From JAAYLC01 sp964636665 (lineage in GTDB: Bacteria > Bacteroidota > Bacteroidia > Flavobacteriales > Flavobacteriaceae): DNA of 64,000 nucleotides. The notes beneath the pieces are model-generated. The model was not told where the DNA came from, searched no databases, and was given only the letters and a program-made list of their open reading frames with translations. This document shows, one piece after another, positions 1 through 9,672 of this stretch. Within the stretch, counting starts at the first letter, position 1. Every line of letters starts with the position of its first letter. The DNA is taken from assembly GCA_964636665.1 (NCBI GenBank), contig CAZWVT010000005.1:1-64000 (forward strand). The letters run 5' to 3'. The position numbers and the translations under genes are program-made.

Positions 1-2058
1 CGATTGGACACCCATTCAGAAACTTTGATTTCGCTGCGGATGGACGAAACGGAATATTTGTCAAACCATCGACTTTTATTGGACGCCGTTTTGGAAATCA
101 ATTTAGAAACGATGCGATTCAGCTTTATGGAAAACGAAGCTAGAATCAATGAACTTCCTTTGGTATTTGACGGTTATTTTCAAATGTTTGATTCACATAA
201 CGAAATCGATTTGTCATTTAAAACTCCTTCTTCAGATTTTAAAAACTTTTTGGCGCTGATTCCTAAGGAATACGTCAAGCAAATTGAAAATGTAAGAACG
301 ACAGGAGATTTTTCTGTAACCGGAGTTATTGAAGGAATTATCGATGAAACCCACATTCCTAAAATGGATATTCATGTTAAGAGCAACAATGCTTCATTTA
401 AATATCCCGATTTGCCGATGGCTGTAGAAAACATCATCATTGATGCACAGCTAAAAAATGAAACCGGATTGATGAAAGACATGTTTTTAAACATTCCAAA
501 TTTGACTTTCACCATTGACGGAGCGCCATTCAGAATGGCTGCCAATGTAAAAAACATGACCGAAAACGCACAAGTCGCTATGGAAATGGAAGGAACTGTG
601 AATCTTTCAAATCTGGACAAAATCCTTCCAATGGAAATGGAACAAAAACCCGAAGGTATTTTTGAAGCTGATTTTTCTGCCAATTTTGATATGGAATCCA
701 TTGACAAAGAACGTTACGACCGAATTCATGCGGAAGGAAATGCAAAACTAAGTAAGTTTCAATACGATAGCGGTTTCAAATCTCCTTTAAAGATTGAACA
801 AGCCAGCGTGTCAATGAATCCAAATTTAATTCAGCTTAAGGAACTTCAGGCATCTATTGGCGAAACTGATTTTAATGCCAACGGAACCTTACACAATCTC
901 TTTTCATTTTTGATGACCAAGCAAAATCTGAAAGGGATATTTTCACTTTCTTCCAATACTTTTAACGTCGGCGATTTTATGGTTGCTGAAAGCGAAACCA
1001 AAAAAACTACACTTCAACAAGATCCCGAACGTCAACAATTATCAACTCAACCGGAATCTATTAAAATTCCTGATTTTCTGGAAGCCGATTTTACTTTCAA
1101 TGCGAATCAAGTGATTTACGACAATTTGGTTCTGAAAAATGCACGGGGAAATGCAACTATTAAGGACGAAACCATCAATATTCAGAATTTCCGTTCCGAT
1201 ATATTTGGAGGGAACATCGCGTTTTCAGGAAATGTTTCAACCAAAGAAGCCACTCCTACTTTTGGAGTAAATCTCGATTTAAATCAGATTGATATTGTAC
1301 AATCTTTCCGCGAGATGGAATTGTTTCAATTTCTTGCACCAATTGCCCAATCTTTACAAGGAAATATCAATACAAAATTTCAACTTAACGGAAATTTAGA
1401 CAGAGAATTATCGCCTGTATTATCCACTTTATCCGGAAATGCCGATGCCGAAATTATTTCCGCTTCTGTTGATCCGGACAAAACACCATTTGTATCAAGA
1501 TTACAGGATAACATTTCATTTCTGGATTGGAAAGGCATTAATTTAAGAAATATCACTACCAATTTGACTTTTAACAATGGAAATATCGAAGTAAAACCAT
1601 TTGATTTTGATGTAAAAGGAATTCAAACTTCCGTATCAGGGGTTCACGGATTGGACAAATCGATAAACTACCAAATGAATATGGATGTTCCCGCAGAATA
1701 TTTAGGAAATGAAGTAAATAGATTATTGAGCGATTTGGGTTCGGAAGCAAATGATATGAAGATAAATATTCCTGTTAAAATCACCGGAACTTTTAATCAG
1801 CCACAAGTTTCGTTGGATTTAAATTCTGCAGTTCGCGAAATAACGGATAAGATTGTCGCCAAACAAAAAGACAAACTCATCGATAAAGGAAAAGACATTA
1901 TCGGCGATATCATCAATAAAAACATTCCGCAAGACACTACGAGACGTTCAACTTTGCCCATAACACCACCAAAATCAAAAGATTCAGTAATAAAAAATGT
2001 TGAAGATAAAGCAAAGGATTTACTTGACGGAATATTAAAAGGGAGAAACAGAAATTAA
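1..2058 (+). CDS. AsmA-like C-terminal region protein (5' truncated)
   Basis: The reading frame is open to the first base of the window, so the true start lies upstream and about 685 C-terminal residues are seen. The sequence is a long series of beta-rich, weakly repetitive segments. Its last third (around residues 480-610) has the AsmA/YhdP-type C-terminal pattern: a stretch on conversion to an orthogonal function (DKTPFVSRLQDNISF), then predicted strands ending in a Lys/Asp-rich tail. Members of this superfamily are anchored in the inner membrane, span the periplasm, and are implicated in phospholipid transport or outer-membrane assembly. The membrane anchor is outside the window. Its stop codon shares the tetranucleotide TTAA with the stop of the convergent DUF2797 gene. 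The family call is good; the transport role is inferred from the family. Confidence 0.82.
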   Translation, partial: RLDTHSETLISLRMDETEYLSNHRLLLDAVLEINLETMRFSFMENEARINELPLVFDGYFQMFDSHNEIDLSFKTPSSDFKNFLALIPKEYVKQIENVRTTGDFSVTGVIEGIIDETHIPKMDIHVKSNNASFKYPDLPMAVENIIIDAQLKNETGLMKDMFLNIPNLTFTIDGAPFRMAANVKNMTENAQVAMEMEGTVNLSNLDKILPMEMEQKPEGIFEADFSANFDMESIDKERYDRIHAEGNAKLSKFQYDSGFKSPLKIEQASVSMNPNLIQLKELQASIGETDFNANGTLHNLFSFLMTKQNLKGIFSLSSNTFNVGDFMVAESETKKTTLQQDPERQQLSTQPESIKIPDFLEADFTFNANQVIYDNLVLKNARGNATIKDETINIQNFRSDIFGGNIAFSGNVSTKEATPTFGVNLDLNQIDIVQSFREMELFQFLAPIAQSLQGNINTKFQLNGNLDRELSPVLSTLSGNADAEIISASVDPDKTPFVSRLQDNISFLDWKGINLRNITTNLTFNNGNIEVKPFDFDVKGIQTSVSGVHGLDKSINYQMNMDVPAEYLGNEVNRLLSDLGSEANDMKINIPVKITGTFNQPQVSLDLNSAVREITDKIVAKQKDKLIDKGKDIIGDIINKNIPQDTTRRSTLPITPPKSKDSVIKNVEDKAKDLLDGILKGRNRN

Positions 2059-2849
2059 ACAACATCCAAACCAATGACTCTTCCTTCATTGGAGCGAATA
2101 TTTAGGACAGTATCATCTTCAAAAAGCAGGTACTGTCCTTTAATTCCTTTTAATTTTCCTTGATAGAAGTGTGTTTTATCCAAATTTAGCGGTTTGGGAG
2201 TTTTTGGAAACTGCAACACCGGAAAATTGAAATTTACTTCCTCTGAATCTTCAACAAAATAAGGTTGTACTTCCTCGGGAAGATATGGTTTCAAATTTTC
2301 TTTCCACTGATTTAAATCTTCATCAGTTATGGTATTGGTGAGCATGTTTCTCCAATTTGTTTTATCGCTTATGTGATTTTTTAAAACCACCTCCGCAATT
2401 CCCGCCAAATAACGGTTTGGAACTTCCACAATATTGATTGCTTCGTGCGCTCCTTGATCAATCCAACGCGTGGGAATTTGGGTTTTTCGGGTTACTCCTA
2501 CTTTTACGCTGCTGCTATTCGCCAAATAAACTATGTGAGGCTTGAGTTGCACTCTTTTTTCATATTCCAAATCCCGATCTTCAATTCCAAGATGCGCCTT
2601 ACTCAATTCCGGATTAATTATCCATTCAGCAGTTTGTGGAAGCGTCATAAAGCAGTCATAACAAAAACCTTGACGAAATATCTTTTTTTGTAAAGAACAA
2701 TTCAAACATTCAAACCTGAGAAAACTAATGCTTATGGTTTTATCTAACAATTGATTTACATTTAAAAACGAATCATCGAGAATTAAATAATATTCTATCG
2801 GATCGGCGACTTCTGTGAGCATTTTTCTAAGCACTCCTTCGTATAGCAT
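2055..2849 (-). CDS. DUF2797 family protein
   Basis: This is a 264-residue protein of the DUF2797 family, whose function is not known. A four-Cys cluster (C48, C51, C63, C66, in CLNC and CYDC) looks like a zinc ribbon. It is followed by the family's conserved central block, including IEDRDLEYEK and the GVTRKTQIPTRWIDQG segment. I chose the ATG at 2849 over a TTG 45 nt upstream, because the family usually begins close to the YEGxLRKM motif that follows this ATG. The gene is convergent with the AsmA-like gene, with the two stops overlapping, and divergent from the GH3 gene. No enzyme motif is visible beyond the putative zinc site. Confidence 0.85.
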   Translation of the reverse strand: MLYEGVLRKMLTEVADPIEYYLILDDSFLNVNQLLDKTISISFLRFECLNCSLQKKIFRQGFCYDCFMTLPQTAEWIINPELSKAHLGIEDRDLEYEKRVQLKPHIVYLANSSSVKVGVTRKTQIPTRWIDQGAHEAINIVEVPNRYLAGIAEVVLKNHISDKTNWRNMLTNTITDEDLNQWKENLKPYLPEEVQPYFVEDSEEVNFNFPVLQFPKTPKPLNLDKTHFYQGKLKGIKGQYLLFEDDTVLNIRSNEGRVIGLDVV

Positions 2850-2982
2850 CTTTGGAAAGGGATTATATTGGATAAGATTTTTAAAATTAATCAAAATTAC
2901 AAAATCTTTCAGTAGCGTTTAAAATCTCCTTAGTTACATTTAAAAGTTTCCCAGTCAATATACTTGAAAAAAATATTAATTT

Positions 2983-2990
2983 TATCTTTG
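2983..2990 (+). promoter_or_regulatory. -7 promoter element of the GH3 gene
   Basis: TATCTTTG matches the Bacteroidota -7 consensus TAnnTTTG and lies 15 nt before the ATG of the GH3 gene. No good TTTG is found 19-21 nt upstream, so this is a half-site match only. The leader would be very short. Confidence 0.4.
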
Positions 2991-3005
2991 AAATTTATTT
3001 AAAAT

Positions 3006-4520
3006 ATGCCTATCCCTATTGTAAATTCTATTGCTTCTTGGTTTTTGAAAAAACGCTTTCATCAAATCGAATTATTCCTAAAATATCCAATTGAGGTTCA
3101 GGAAGAATTGTTGATGAATCTCATCAGCAAAGCAAAAAACACAGAAGTTGGTAAAACTTATGATTTTTCCTCTATCAAAAATTATAAAACCTTTGCCGAG
3201 CGTCTTCCCGTAGTTTGTTATGAAGATATTGAAGCTTCAATTGAGCGCAGTCGTCGTGGAGAATCGAATATTTTTTGGCCAACTCAAATAAAATGGTTTG
3301 CCAAATCCAGCGGAACCACCGGCTCAAAAAGTAAATTCATTCCTATTTCAACAGAATCTTTGGAAGAATGTCACTATGCAGCCGGAAAAGATTTATTGTG
3401 TTTGTATTTAAACAACAATCCCGATGCACAGCTTTTTATGGGAAAAAATCTGCGTTTGGGCGGAAGCAAGGAACTTTACAAAAACAACGGAACAATTTAT
3501 GGCGATTTGTCAGCCATCTTAATAGACAATATGCCTTTTTGGGCTGAATACAGCAGCACGCCAAGCAATGAAATCTCGTTGATGGGAGATTGGGAAACCA
3601 AACTTAAAGCCATTGTCGATAGTACAGTTAAGGAAAATGTAACCAGTCTGGCGGGGGTTCCATCTTGGATGCTTGTTTTACTAAATCACGTAATTGAAAC
3701 TACGGGAAAGATAAATTTATTTGAAGTTTGGCCGAATCTGGAAGTGTACTTTCACGGCGGCGTAAATTTCACTCCATATATCGATCAATACAATAAACTA
3801 TTACCAAAAAGTGATTTCCGATATTATGAAATTTACAATGCATCGGAAGGTTTCTTTGCAATTCAGAACCGCAATGAAAACAAAGAACTTTTGCTGATGC
3901 TTGATTATGGGATTTTCTACGAATTCATTCCAATGGATACGTATGAAACTCCTGATGAAAAAATAATCCCGTTGAGCGAAGTTGAAGAAGGAAAAAATTA
4001 CGCCATTATAATCACGACAAATGCCGGTTTATGGCGTTACAAAATTGGAGATACGGTTCGGTTTACATCTGTTAATCCTTACCGAATCAAAATTACCGGT
4101 CGCACCAAACATTTTATCAATGCTTTTGGCGAAGAACTGATTATAGAAAATGCTGAAGAGGCACTCCGAAAAGCCATGCAACTTACAAACTCAGAAATCA
4201 TAGATTACACTGTTGCGCCAATATACATGAGCGGAAAAGAAAAAGGTTCTCACGAATGGATTATCGAGTTTAAAACTCCTCCAAATGACATCAATGTTTT
4301 TATGCAACTTTTAGATTCTGCCCTGCAAGAAGTAAACAGCGATTATGAAGCAAAACGCCATAACAACACAACCTTGAATCCGCCGAAAATCAATATTGGC
4401 AGACCTGCTCTTTTTTACGATTGGTTGAAACAAAAGAATAAACTGGGCGGTCAGCACAAAATTCCACGTTTATCCAATTCACGAACTGTTCTGGAAGAGT
4501 TGATGGAAATAAATAATTAA
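3006..4520 (+). CDS. GH3 auxin-responsive promoter family protein
   Basis: This 504-residue protein belongs to the GH3 branch of the adenylate-forming (ANL) superfamily. In plants these enzymes adenylate jasmonate or auxin and conjugate them to amino acids; the substrate of bacterial members is not established. ATP-binding motif I is seen as SSGTTGSKSK (residues 101-110), motif II as YNASEGFF (about 280-287) and motif III as YKIGDTVRF (about 350). The length fits the bacterial family (about 500) and all three nucleotide motifs are intact, so it is probably active. It stands alone, divergent from DUF2797, and ends at a strong bidirectional terminator shared with aconitase. The family assignment is firm; the substrate is unknown. 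Confidence 0.9.
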   Translation: MPIPIVNSIASWFLKKRFHQIELFLKYPIEVQEELLMNLISKAKNTEVGKTYDFSSIKNYKTFAERLPVVCYEDIEASIERSRRGESNIFWPTQIKWFAKSSGTTGSKSKFIPISTESLEECHYAAGKDLLCLYLNNNPDAQLFMGKNLRLGGSKELYKNNGTIYGDLSAILIDNMPFWAEYSSTPSNEISLMGDWETKLKAIVDSTVKENVTSLAGVPSWMLVLLNHVIETTGKINLFEVWPNLEVYFHGGVNFTPYIDQYNKLLPKSDFRYYEIYNASEGFFAIQNRNENKELLLMLDYGIFYEFIPMDTYETPDEKIIPLSEVEEGKNYAIIITTNAGLWRYKIGDTVRFTSVNPYRIKITGRTKHFINAFGEELIIENAEEALRKAMQLTNSEIIDYTVAPIYMSGKEKGSHEWIIEFKTPPNDINVFMQLLDSALQEVNSDYEAKRHNNTTLNPPKINIGRPALFYDWLKQKNKLGGQHKIPRLSNSRTVLEELMEINN

Positions 4521-4527
4521 TAAACAG

Positions 4528-4561
4528 AAAACAGATTTTCAACTATTGAAAATCTGTTTTT
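4528..4561. terminator. Bidirectional terminator between GH3 and aconitase genes
   Basis: A perfect 15-bp inverted repeat (4528-4542 with 4546-4560, loop CTA) has an A-run on the left and a T-run on the right. It can act as an intrinsic terminator for both convergent genes. It starts 7 nt after the GH3 stop and ends 20 nt from the aconitase stop. Confidence 0.9.
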
Positions 4562-4580
4562 GTCTTAAATTAGAAAAATA

Positions 4581-7361
4581 TTAATTCTTGTTTAGGAATT
4601 GTCGCAACACATATTGCAGAATTCCTTCGTTCTGATAATAAGCAACTTCAATTGGTGAATCCAATCTGGCGATAACTTTGAAACTGGTTGTTTTGCCATT
4701 TTCGTCGGTTGCTGTTACCAAAAGTTCTTTTTGAGGTTTTAAATCATTTTCTATCCCTTCGATGGAAATTGTTTCTCTACCTGTTAATCCAAAAGTTTCG
4801 GCGCTTTCTCCTTTTTTGTATTCCAAAGGCAACACACCCATCATAATGAGGTTGCTTCTGTGAATTCGCTCATAACTTTCAGCAAGAACTGCTTTTACTC
4901 CCAATAAAAATGTTCCTTTTGCCGCCCAATCTCTGGATGAACCGCTTCCGTATTCTTTTCCCGTAAGAACTACCAAGGGCGTATCGGTTTTTTTATACTC
5001 TTGAGCTGCATCATAAACAGACATTTCCTCGCCCGTCGGTAAAAAGGTCGTATAACCTCCTTCTCTGGAAGCAAGCTCATTCTTGATTCTCACATTTGCA
5101 AATGTTCCCCGAACCATCACCTCATCATTTCCTCTTCGGGAACCGTAACTGTTGAAATCTTTACGCTCCACACCGTGCGAACGGAGGTGTTTTCCGGCTG
5201 CAGATTGTTCATTAAATGAACCTGCAGGAGAAATATGATCGGTCGTAATGCTATCTCCCAATTTCAATAATACCCTTGCACCTTTAATATTCTCCAATTC
5301 TTTTGGTTGAGTTGATAAGTTCTCAAAGAAAGGAACTTCCTTAATATAAGTCGATTCTTCTTCCCACTCATAGAGTTGTCCTTTCGGGACTTCCAGATTT
5401 TTCCAGATTTCATTGCCTTCAAAAATTTCATCATAAGTTTTTCTATAATCTTCAGGAGTAAGAACTTTTTTGACTACGTCTTTAATTTCTTGATCACTGG
5501 GCCAAATATCTTTCAAGTAAATATCTTTTCCGTTTCTATCTTGACTGATTGGTTCTGTTGTTAAGTCCATATCCACTCTTCCTGCAATTGCGAAAGCCAC
5601 AACGAGCATTGGAGACATAAGGAAATTCATTTTTACTTGTGGATGGATTCTCGCTTCAAAATTTCGATTCCCGGATAACACAGAAGTAACAATCAAATCA
5701 TTTTCATCTACTGCTTTTGCAATTTCCGGAGGCAGCGGTCCTGAATTTCCAATACAAGAAGTACAACCATAACCTACCAAGTGAAATTGCATCGCTTCCA
5801 AATCTTTGAGCAAATCTGCTTTTTCCAGATAATCGGTAACTACTTTAGAACCTGGTGCAAGCGATGTTTTCACCCACGGTTTTACATCGATTCCCAATTC
5901 ACGTGCTTTTTTGGCAACAAGTCCTGCACCAACCATAACATAAGGATTGGAAGTGTTTGTACAGGATGTGATTGCGGCAATCGCAACTGATCCATCTGAA
6001 AGCATATATTTTTGATTTCCATGGGATATCCAAACTGTTTTTAAACCATTTTTGACTTCTGATTCAATTTCAACATCCTGAGAAGTTTCCTGAGGTTGGT
6101 AATACGGTTGACTTCCACCATCTGCTTTCCAACGTGTCAGTGCTCTTTCGCGTTCTTCTAACTCAATATATCGACGTCCGAACGAAGCATGTTCTAATTC
6201 GATAAACTTCTTTTTTAAATCTTTCAATAAGATTTTGTCTTGCGGACGTTTTGGTCCGGCTACAGTCGGTTGAACTGAAGAAATATCAAGTTCAATCACA
6301 TCTGTATATTGAATACCGGATTCATTTTCACGCCACAGCATGTTTGTTTTACAGTATTCGCGCACAAGGTCAATTTGTTCCTTGCTTCGATTACTGCCTT
6401 CCATATATTCGAGGGTTTTATCATCAATTGGAAAAAAGGTAATTGTACATCCAAATTCCGGAGACATATTTCCGATAGTTGCTCGGTCAGGAACAGAAAG
6501 ATTGTCCAATCCGTCACCAAAGACCTCAACAAATTTTCCAACAACGCCGTATTCACGCAAACGATGTGCGATAGTCAATACCAAATCCGTCGAAGTAGCG
6601 CCAACAGGAAGTTCGCCTGTTAATTTTAATCCGATAACTTCCGGCGTAATAAAATAAATTGGTTGCCCCAAAATGGCAGCTTCTGCTTCAATTCCACCAA
6701 CTCCCCAACCAACAACTCCGATTCCGTTCACCATTGGTGTATGACTATCGGTTCCCACCAAAGTATCGGGAAATGCCATTCCATCTCGCTCAATTACTCC
6801 TTTGGAAAAATATTCAAGATTAACTTGATGACAGATTCCCATTCCCGGAGGAACCACACTAAAATTGTCAAATGAATTCTGCGCCCATTTTAAGAAGGTA
6901 TATCGTTCTCTGTTTCGGTTGTATTCTTCTTCCATATTACGCTGATAGGCATAAGGTGCGGCAAAAAAATCAACTTGTACGCTGTGGTCGATAACCAAAT
7001 CAACGGGAATAAGCGGATTTATCGAGCCGGCATCTTTACCTTTTCGCGCTACTTCTGCCCGTAAAGATGCAATGTCGACAACTGCAGGAACGCCGGTAAA
7101 ATCTTGCATAAGCACACGTGCCGGTTTAAAAGCAACATCTTTTTCTGAATTTGGATTCCAAGATAAAAGTGTTTCGATATGCTCTTTGGTCACGCCGAAA
7201 TCGTCATAATTCCGAAGCGCATTTTCCAATAAGATACGAATGGAAAACGGCAGCTTATCAATATCGTAACCTTTTGATTTTAATTCTTTCAGGCTGTAAT
7301 ATTGGAGTTTCTTTCCGGAAACATCCAAGGTCTTTTTAACATTGTAGATATCTTGATTCAT
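4581..7361 (-). CDS. acnA: Aconitate hydratase AcnA
   Basis: This 926-residue cytosolic aconitase isomerises citrate to isocitrate in the TCA cycle. It is the monomeric AcnA/IRP1 type, with the 4Fe-4S domains first and the swivel domain last. Visible signatures include DSHTPMVNGIGVVGWGVGG around residue 205, the first cluster Cys in TSCTNTSNP near 465, and the remaining two in GCTSCIGNSG near 530. The swivel domain carries GSGSSRDWAAKG near 815. The length is slightly above the usual 890. It is a monocistronic minus-strand gene closed by the shared terminator at 4528-4561. The 190-bp upstream gap is shared with the divergent macro-domain gene. No canonical promoter was recognised for it. Confidence 0.97.
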   Translation of the reverse strand: MNQDIYNVKKTLDVSGKKLQYYSLKELKSKGYDIDKLPFSIRILLENALRNYDDFGVTKEHIETLLSWNPNSEKDVAFKPARVLMQDFTGVPAVVDIASLRAEVARKGKDAGSINPLIPVDLVIDHSVQVDFFAAPYAYQRNMEEEYNRNRERYTFLKWAQNSFDNFSVVPPGMGICHQVNLEYFSKGVIERDGMAFPDTLVGTDSHTPMVNGIGVVGWGVGGIEAEAAILGQPIYFITPEVIGLKLTGELPVGATSTDLVLTIAHRLREYGVVGKFVEVFGDGLDNLSVPDRATIGNMSPEFGCTITFFPIDDKTLEYMEGSNRSKEQIDLVREYCKTNMLWRENESGIQYTDVIELDISSVQPTVAGPKRPQDKILLKDLKKKFIELEHASFGRRYIELEERERALTRWKADGGSQPYYQPQETSQDVEIESEVKNGLKTVWISHGNQKYMLSDGSVAIAAITSCTNTSNPYVMVGAGLVAKKARELGIDVKPWVKTSLAPGSKVVTDYLEKADLLKDLEAMQFHLVGYGCTSCIGNSGPLPPEIAKAVDENDLIVTSVLSGNRNFEARIHPQVKMNFLMSPMLVVAFAIAGRVDMDLTTEPISQDRNGKDIYLKDIWPSDQEIKDVVKKVLTPEDYRKTYDEIFEGNEIWKNLEVPKGQLYEWEEESTYIKEVPFFENLSTQPKELENIKGARVLLKLGDSITTDHISPAGSFNEQSAAGKHLRSHGVERKDFNSYGSRRGNDEVMVRGTFANVRIKNELASREGGYTTFLPTGEEMSVYDAAQEYKKTDTPLVVLTGKEYGSGSSRDWAAKGTFLLGVKAVLAESYERIHRSNLIMMGVLPLEYKKGESAETFGLTGRETISIEGIENDLKPQKELLVTATDENGKTTSFKVIARLDSPIEVAYYQNEGILQYVLRQFLNKN

Positions 7362-7552
7362 AAATAAAAAATTTAAAATATAATGAGACTTAGGCGGTTA
7401 CTTTTTTCTGTTTATCAATTTATTGAAAACTGAATTCTTTACAAAACATCGTTCTCAGGTCTAAGTAACTTTGTAAATTTAGGTCAAAATAAATAATATC
7501 CCAAAGGATTCTACTGGCTATAAAAAATTTAAAAATTAATTAACTTAATCTT

Positions 7553-8071
7553 ATGAAATTAAATCTTATTGAAAGAGACATTACGCAATTTGAGGGTGAT
7601 GCAATCGTTAATGCTGCCAACAGTTCCCTTATAGGCGGTGGCGGAGTTGACGGTGCCATCCATCGTGCCGGCGGATCGGAAATTTTAGAAGCCTGTAAAA
7701 AAATCGTTGATAACCAAGGAACATGTCCGCCGGGGCAGGCAGTTATTACCACCGCCGGAAAAATGAAAGCCAAATTTGTCATTCATACTGTTGGTCCTAT
7801 TTGGCGCGGAGGGAATAAGAATGAAGCTTCCATTCTGGCTGAATGTTATAAAAATTCACTGAAGCTCGCCCTTCAAAACCATTGCAAAACCATTGCCTTT
7901 CCCAACATCAGCACCGGAGTTTACGGATTTCCTAAAGCAGAAGCCGCAAAAATTGCAGTATCGACTGTACGAGAATTTCTTAAAAAGACAGAAGACGTTA
8001 TCAGTGTAACTTTTGTTTGTTTTGACGAAGAAAATTACAACTTAACCAAAATGGAAATAGAAAATTCTTAA
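7553..8071 (+). CDS. Macro-domain protein (O-acetyl-ADP-ribose deacetylase type)
   Basis: This 172-residue protein is a single macro domain of the YmdB/MacroD class, which binds ADP-ribose and hydrolyses O-acetyl-ADP-ribose or mono-ADP-ribosyl groups. The substrate loop NAANSSLIGGGGVDGAIH (residues about 22-39) and the second loop NISTGVYGFP (about 121-130) are both complete, including the Asn and the GGGGVDGAIH residues associated with hydrolase activity. It starts at an ATG downstream of an AT-rich gap. The gene is divergent from aconitase and convergent with the aminotransferase, sharing TTAA for both stop codons. The neighbours give no further hint of the substrate. Confidence 0.93.
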   Translation: MKLNLIERDITQFEGDAIVNAANSSLIGGGGVDGAIHRAGGSEILEACKKIVDNQGTCPPGQAVITTAGKMKAKFVIHTVGPIWRGGNKNEASILAECYKNSLKLALQNHCKTIAFPNISTGVYGFPKAEAAKIAVSTVREFLKKTEDVISVTFVCFDEENYNLTKMEIENS

Positions 8072-9156
8072 TCTAAAATTTCCAATAATTTATTTAAATC
8101 GGTTACCGTATTGTAATAATGAAACCCAACTCTGATTCCCGAACCTCTTTGAGCACAATGGATTCCGGCTTCTTTTATTTTTTTGAAAGTTTCCTGTTCG
8201 CACTGTAGGTTGAAAATTGTCGAATGGTTCAATCTGTTTTCAATTTCAGGAAGCAGCAAGCCTCTCTCTTTAAAAGCTCGATATGCTTTTGAATTTAATT
8301 CTTTGATGTGGTCATAAACCGAAACTTGTCCTATTGATTCAATTAATTCCAAGGATTTTTTCAAACTCCCGAAAGCAAGCGTGTCCAAATGTCCGGGCTC
8401 AAAATGTTTTATAAATAAGGTATCTTCTTCCCTGCTTTCAAATGTTTCCGCAGACATAAATCCGATAATCTGTGGAAAAATATGTTTTTGAGTTGCTGTT
8501 TGAATCATCATAAATCCGCTCCCAAATCCCGAATTGAGCCATTTGTAATTACTGGTAATAAGCACATCAATTTTACTTTCAGAAAAACTGAATGCTTCCG
8601 TTCCCAAGAACTGTGTCCCGTCTGCAATCAATAGCATTTCCGGAAATTCTTCTTTTAATTTTTTTATAAAATCCAAGTCAATTTTAATTCCGCTAATCCA
8701 CTGAACAATGCTGAATACAAAAATATCCGGTTTGTATTTTTTTACGGATTCCAGAATTTTATTCTCAATTTCTTCATGAACTTTAATAAGGTGTATGTCA
8801 AAATCCCGTCTGTGAATTGGCCACGCAATTGAAGGATATTCATTTTCAAGCATCAATATTGATTGCCCTGACGGAAGGCTGTCCAAAAGCATATTAAATC
8901 CCAAAGAAAAATTTGGGACGAGCGCAATTTCCTGCATTTTGCAATCATAAAACCCAATTACGGTTTTCTTGCATTCATTTAAAAATCCTTGTGCCTCTGC
9001 GCGAAAAGCTGAAACGCTTCCGCCCAAATTAGCATCGTGTTCTCGCCGCCATTCCAAAATGTTGTCGGCGACTAATCCGCATGAAGGCGTGTCTAAATAG
9101 ACTGCCGATTTTGTAAAGGAAAAATGTTTTCCAAATTCTTCGTTAATATGACTCAT
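8068..9156 (-). CDS. Class V aminotransferase-fold PLP enzyme
   Basis: This 362-residue protein has the fold-type I, class V aminotransferase/cysteine desulfurase architecture. The PLP lysine is in TSNYKWLNSGFGSGF (K near residue 205) and the cofactor-binding Asp is in LIADGTQFLG (near 178). There is no active-site Cys loop like that of IscS or SufS, so a desulfurase role is unlikely. It resembles the isopenicillin-N-epimerase/kynureninase-like branch that is often left unassigned. The substrate cannot be told from sequence. It stands alone on the minus strand between the macro-domain gene and the 2TM operon. Confidence 0.85.
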   Translation of the reverse strand: MSHINEEFGKHFSFTKSAVYLDTPSCGLVADNILEWRREHDANLGGSVSAFRAEAQGFLNECKKTVIGFYDCKMQEIALVPNFSLGFNMLLDSLPSGQSILMLENEYPSIAWPIHRRDFDIHLIKVHEEIENKILESVKKYKPDIFVFSIVQWISGIKIDLDFIKKLKEEFPEMLLIADGTQFLGTEAFSFSESKIDVLITSNYKWLNSGFGSGFMMIQTATQKHIFPQIIGFMSAETFESREEDTLFIKHFEPGHLDTLAFGSLKKSLELIESIGQVSVYDHIKELNSKAYRAFKERGLLLPEIENRLNHSTIFNLQCEQETFKKIKEAGIHCAQRGSGIRVGFHYYNTVTDLNKLLEILD

Positions 9157-9234
9157 TAAATATGCAAATTTTAGGTATTTTTACAACTGTCAATTTCTTT
9201 TATTGAGAAAATCTTTCCACGAAGTTAAGCATCT

Positions 9235-9672
9235 ATGGTTTCAATGACTAAAAAAAACAAAGATTTTGATTTTGAACAACGCGAACAGCGTGAACAATAT
9301 GAATATGCACGCTCGCGAATACGTCAGAAAAAAAATCTGATGCGCCATTTTATATTATTTATTGCCGGTTCTGTTCTATTTATCATTCTCAATGAATTTT
9401 TAGATTTATGGAAAGAACAGTTAGGCGCTAAATGGTACGTTTGGGCGATATTGATTTGGCTTTTTATTTTTTTGATTCATTTATTAAATGTATTTATTCT
9501 CAATTCCTTTATGGGAAAAGAATGGGAAGACCGACAATTGGAAAAATTAAAAGCACGACAAGCAGAGAAAATTTCAGAATTGCAACGAAAAGTAGATACG
9601 GAAATACCTTTGCCAAAACCTTCAAATCCTCCTTCAGATATTACAAAAAACCCTTTTCCTGATAGATTATGA
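9235..9672 (+). CDS. 2TM domain-containing protein
   Basis: This 145-residue membrane protein carries one 2TM domain: a basic N-terminal helix (RIRQKKNLMRHF), two hydrophobic segments at about residues 40-58 and 72-92, then a charged helix. The 2TM domain is common in Bacteroidota, alone or fused to sensor kinases, and its function is unknown. The C-terminus is a Pro-rich tail (LPKPSNPPSD). An alternative ATG lies three codons in. The stop overlaps the folA start as ATGA (9669-9672), so the two are translationally coupled. It heads a three-gene operon with folA and a fructosamine-kinase-like gene. Confidence 0.85.
   Translation: MVSMTKKNKDFDFEQREQREQYEYARSRIRQKKNLMRHFILFIAGSVLFIILNEFLDLWKEQLGAKWYVWAILIWLFIFLIHLLNVFILNSFMGKEWEDRQLEKLKARQAEKISELQRKVDTEIPLPKPSNPPSDITKNPFPDRL

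Noticed and set aside
2850..2894. 15-residue N-terminal extension of DUF2797 from a TTG codon
   Set aside because: The family begins at the YEGxLRKM region, and an ATG is present exactly there.
7385..7475. Inverted repeat (ACTTAGGC / GTCTAAGT) between aconitase and macro-domain genes as an operator
   Set aside because: Pairing is imperfect with about 70 nt between the arms and no promoter element fits between them.
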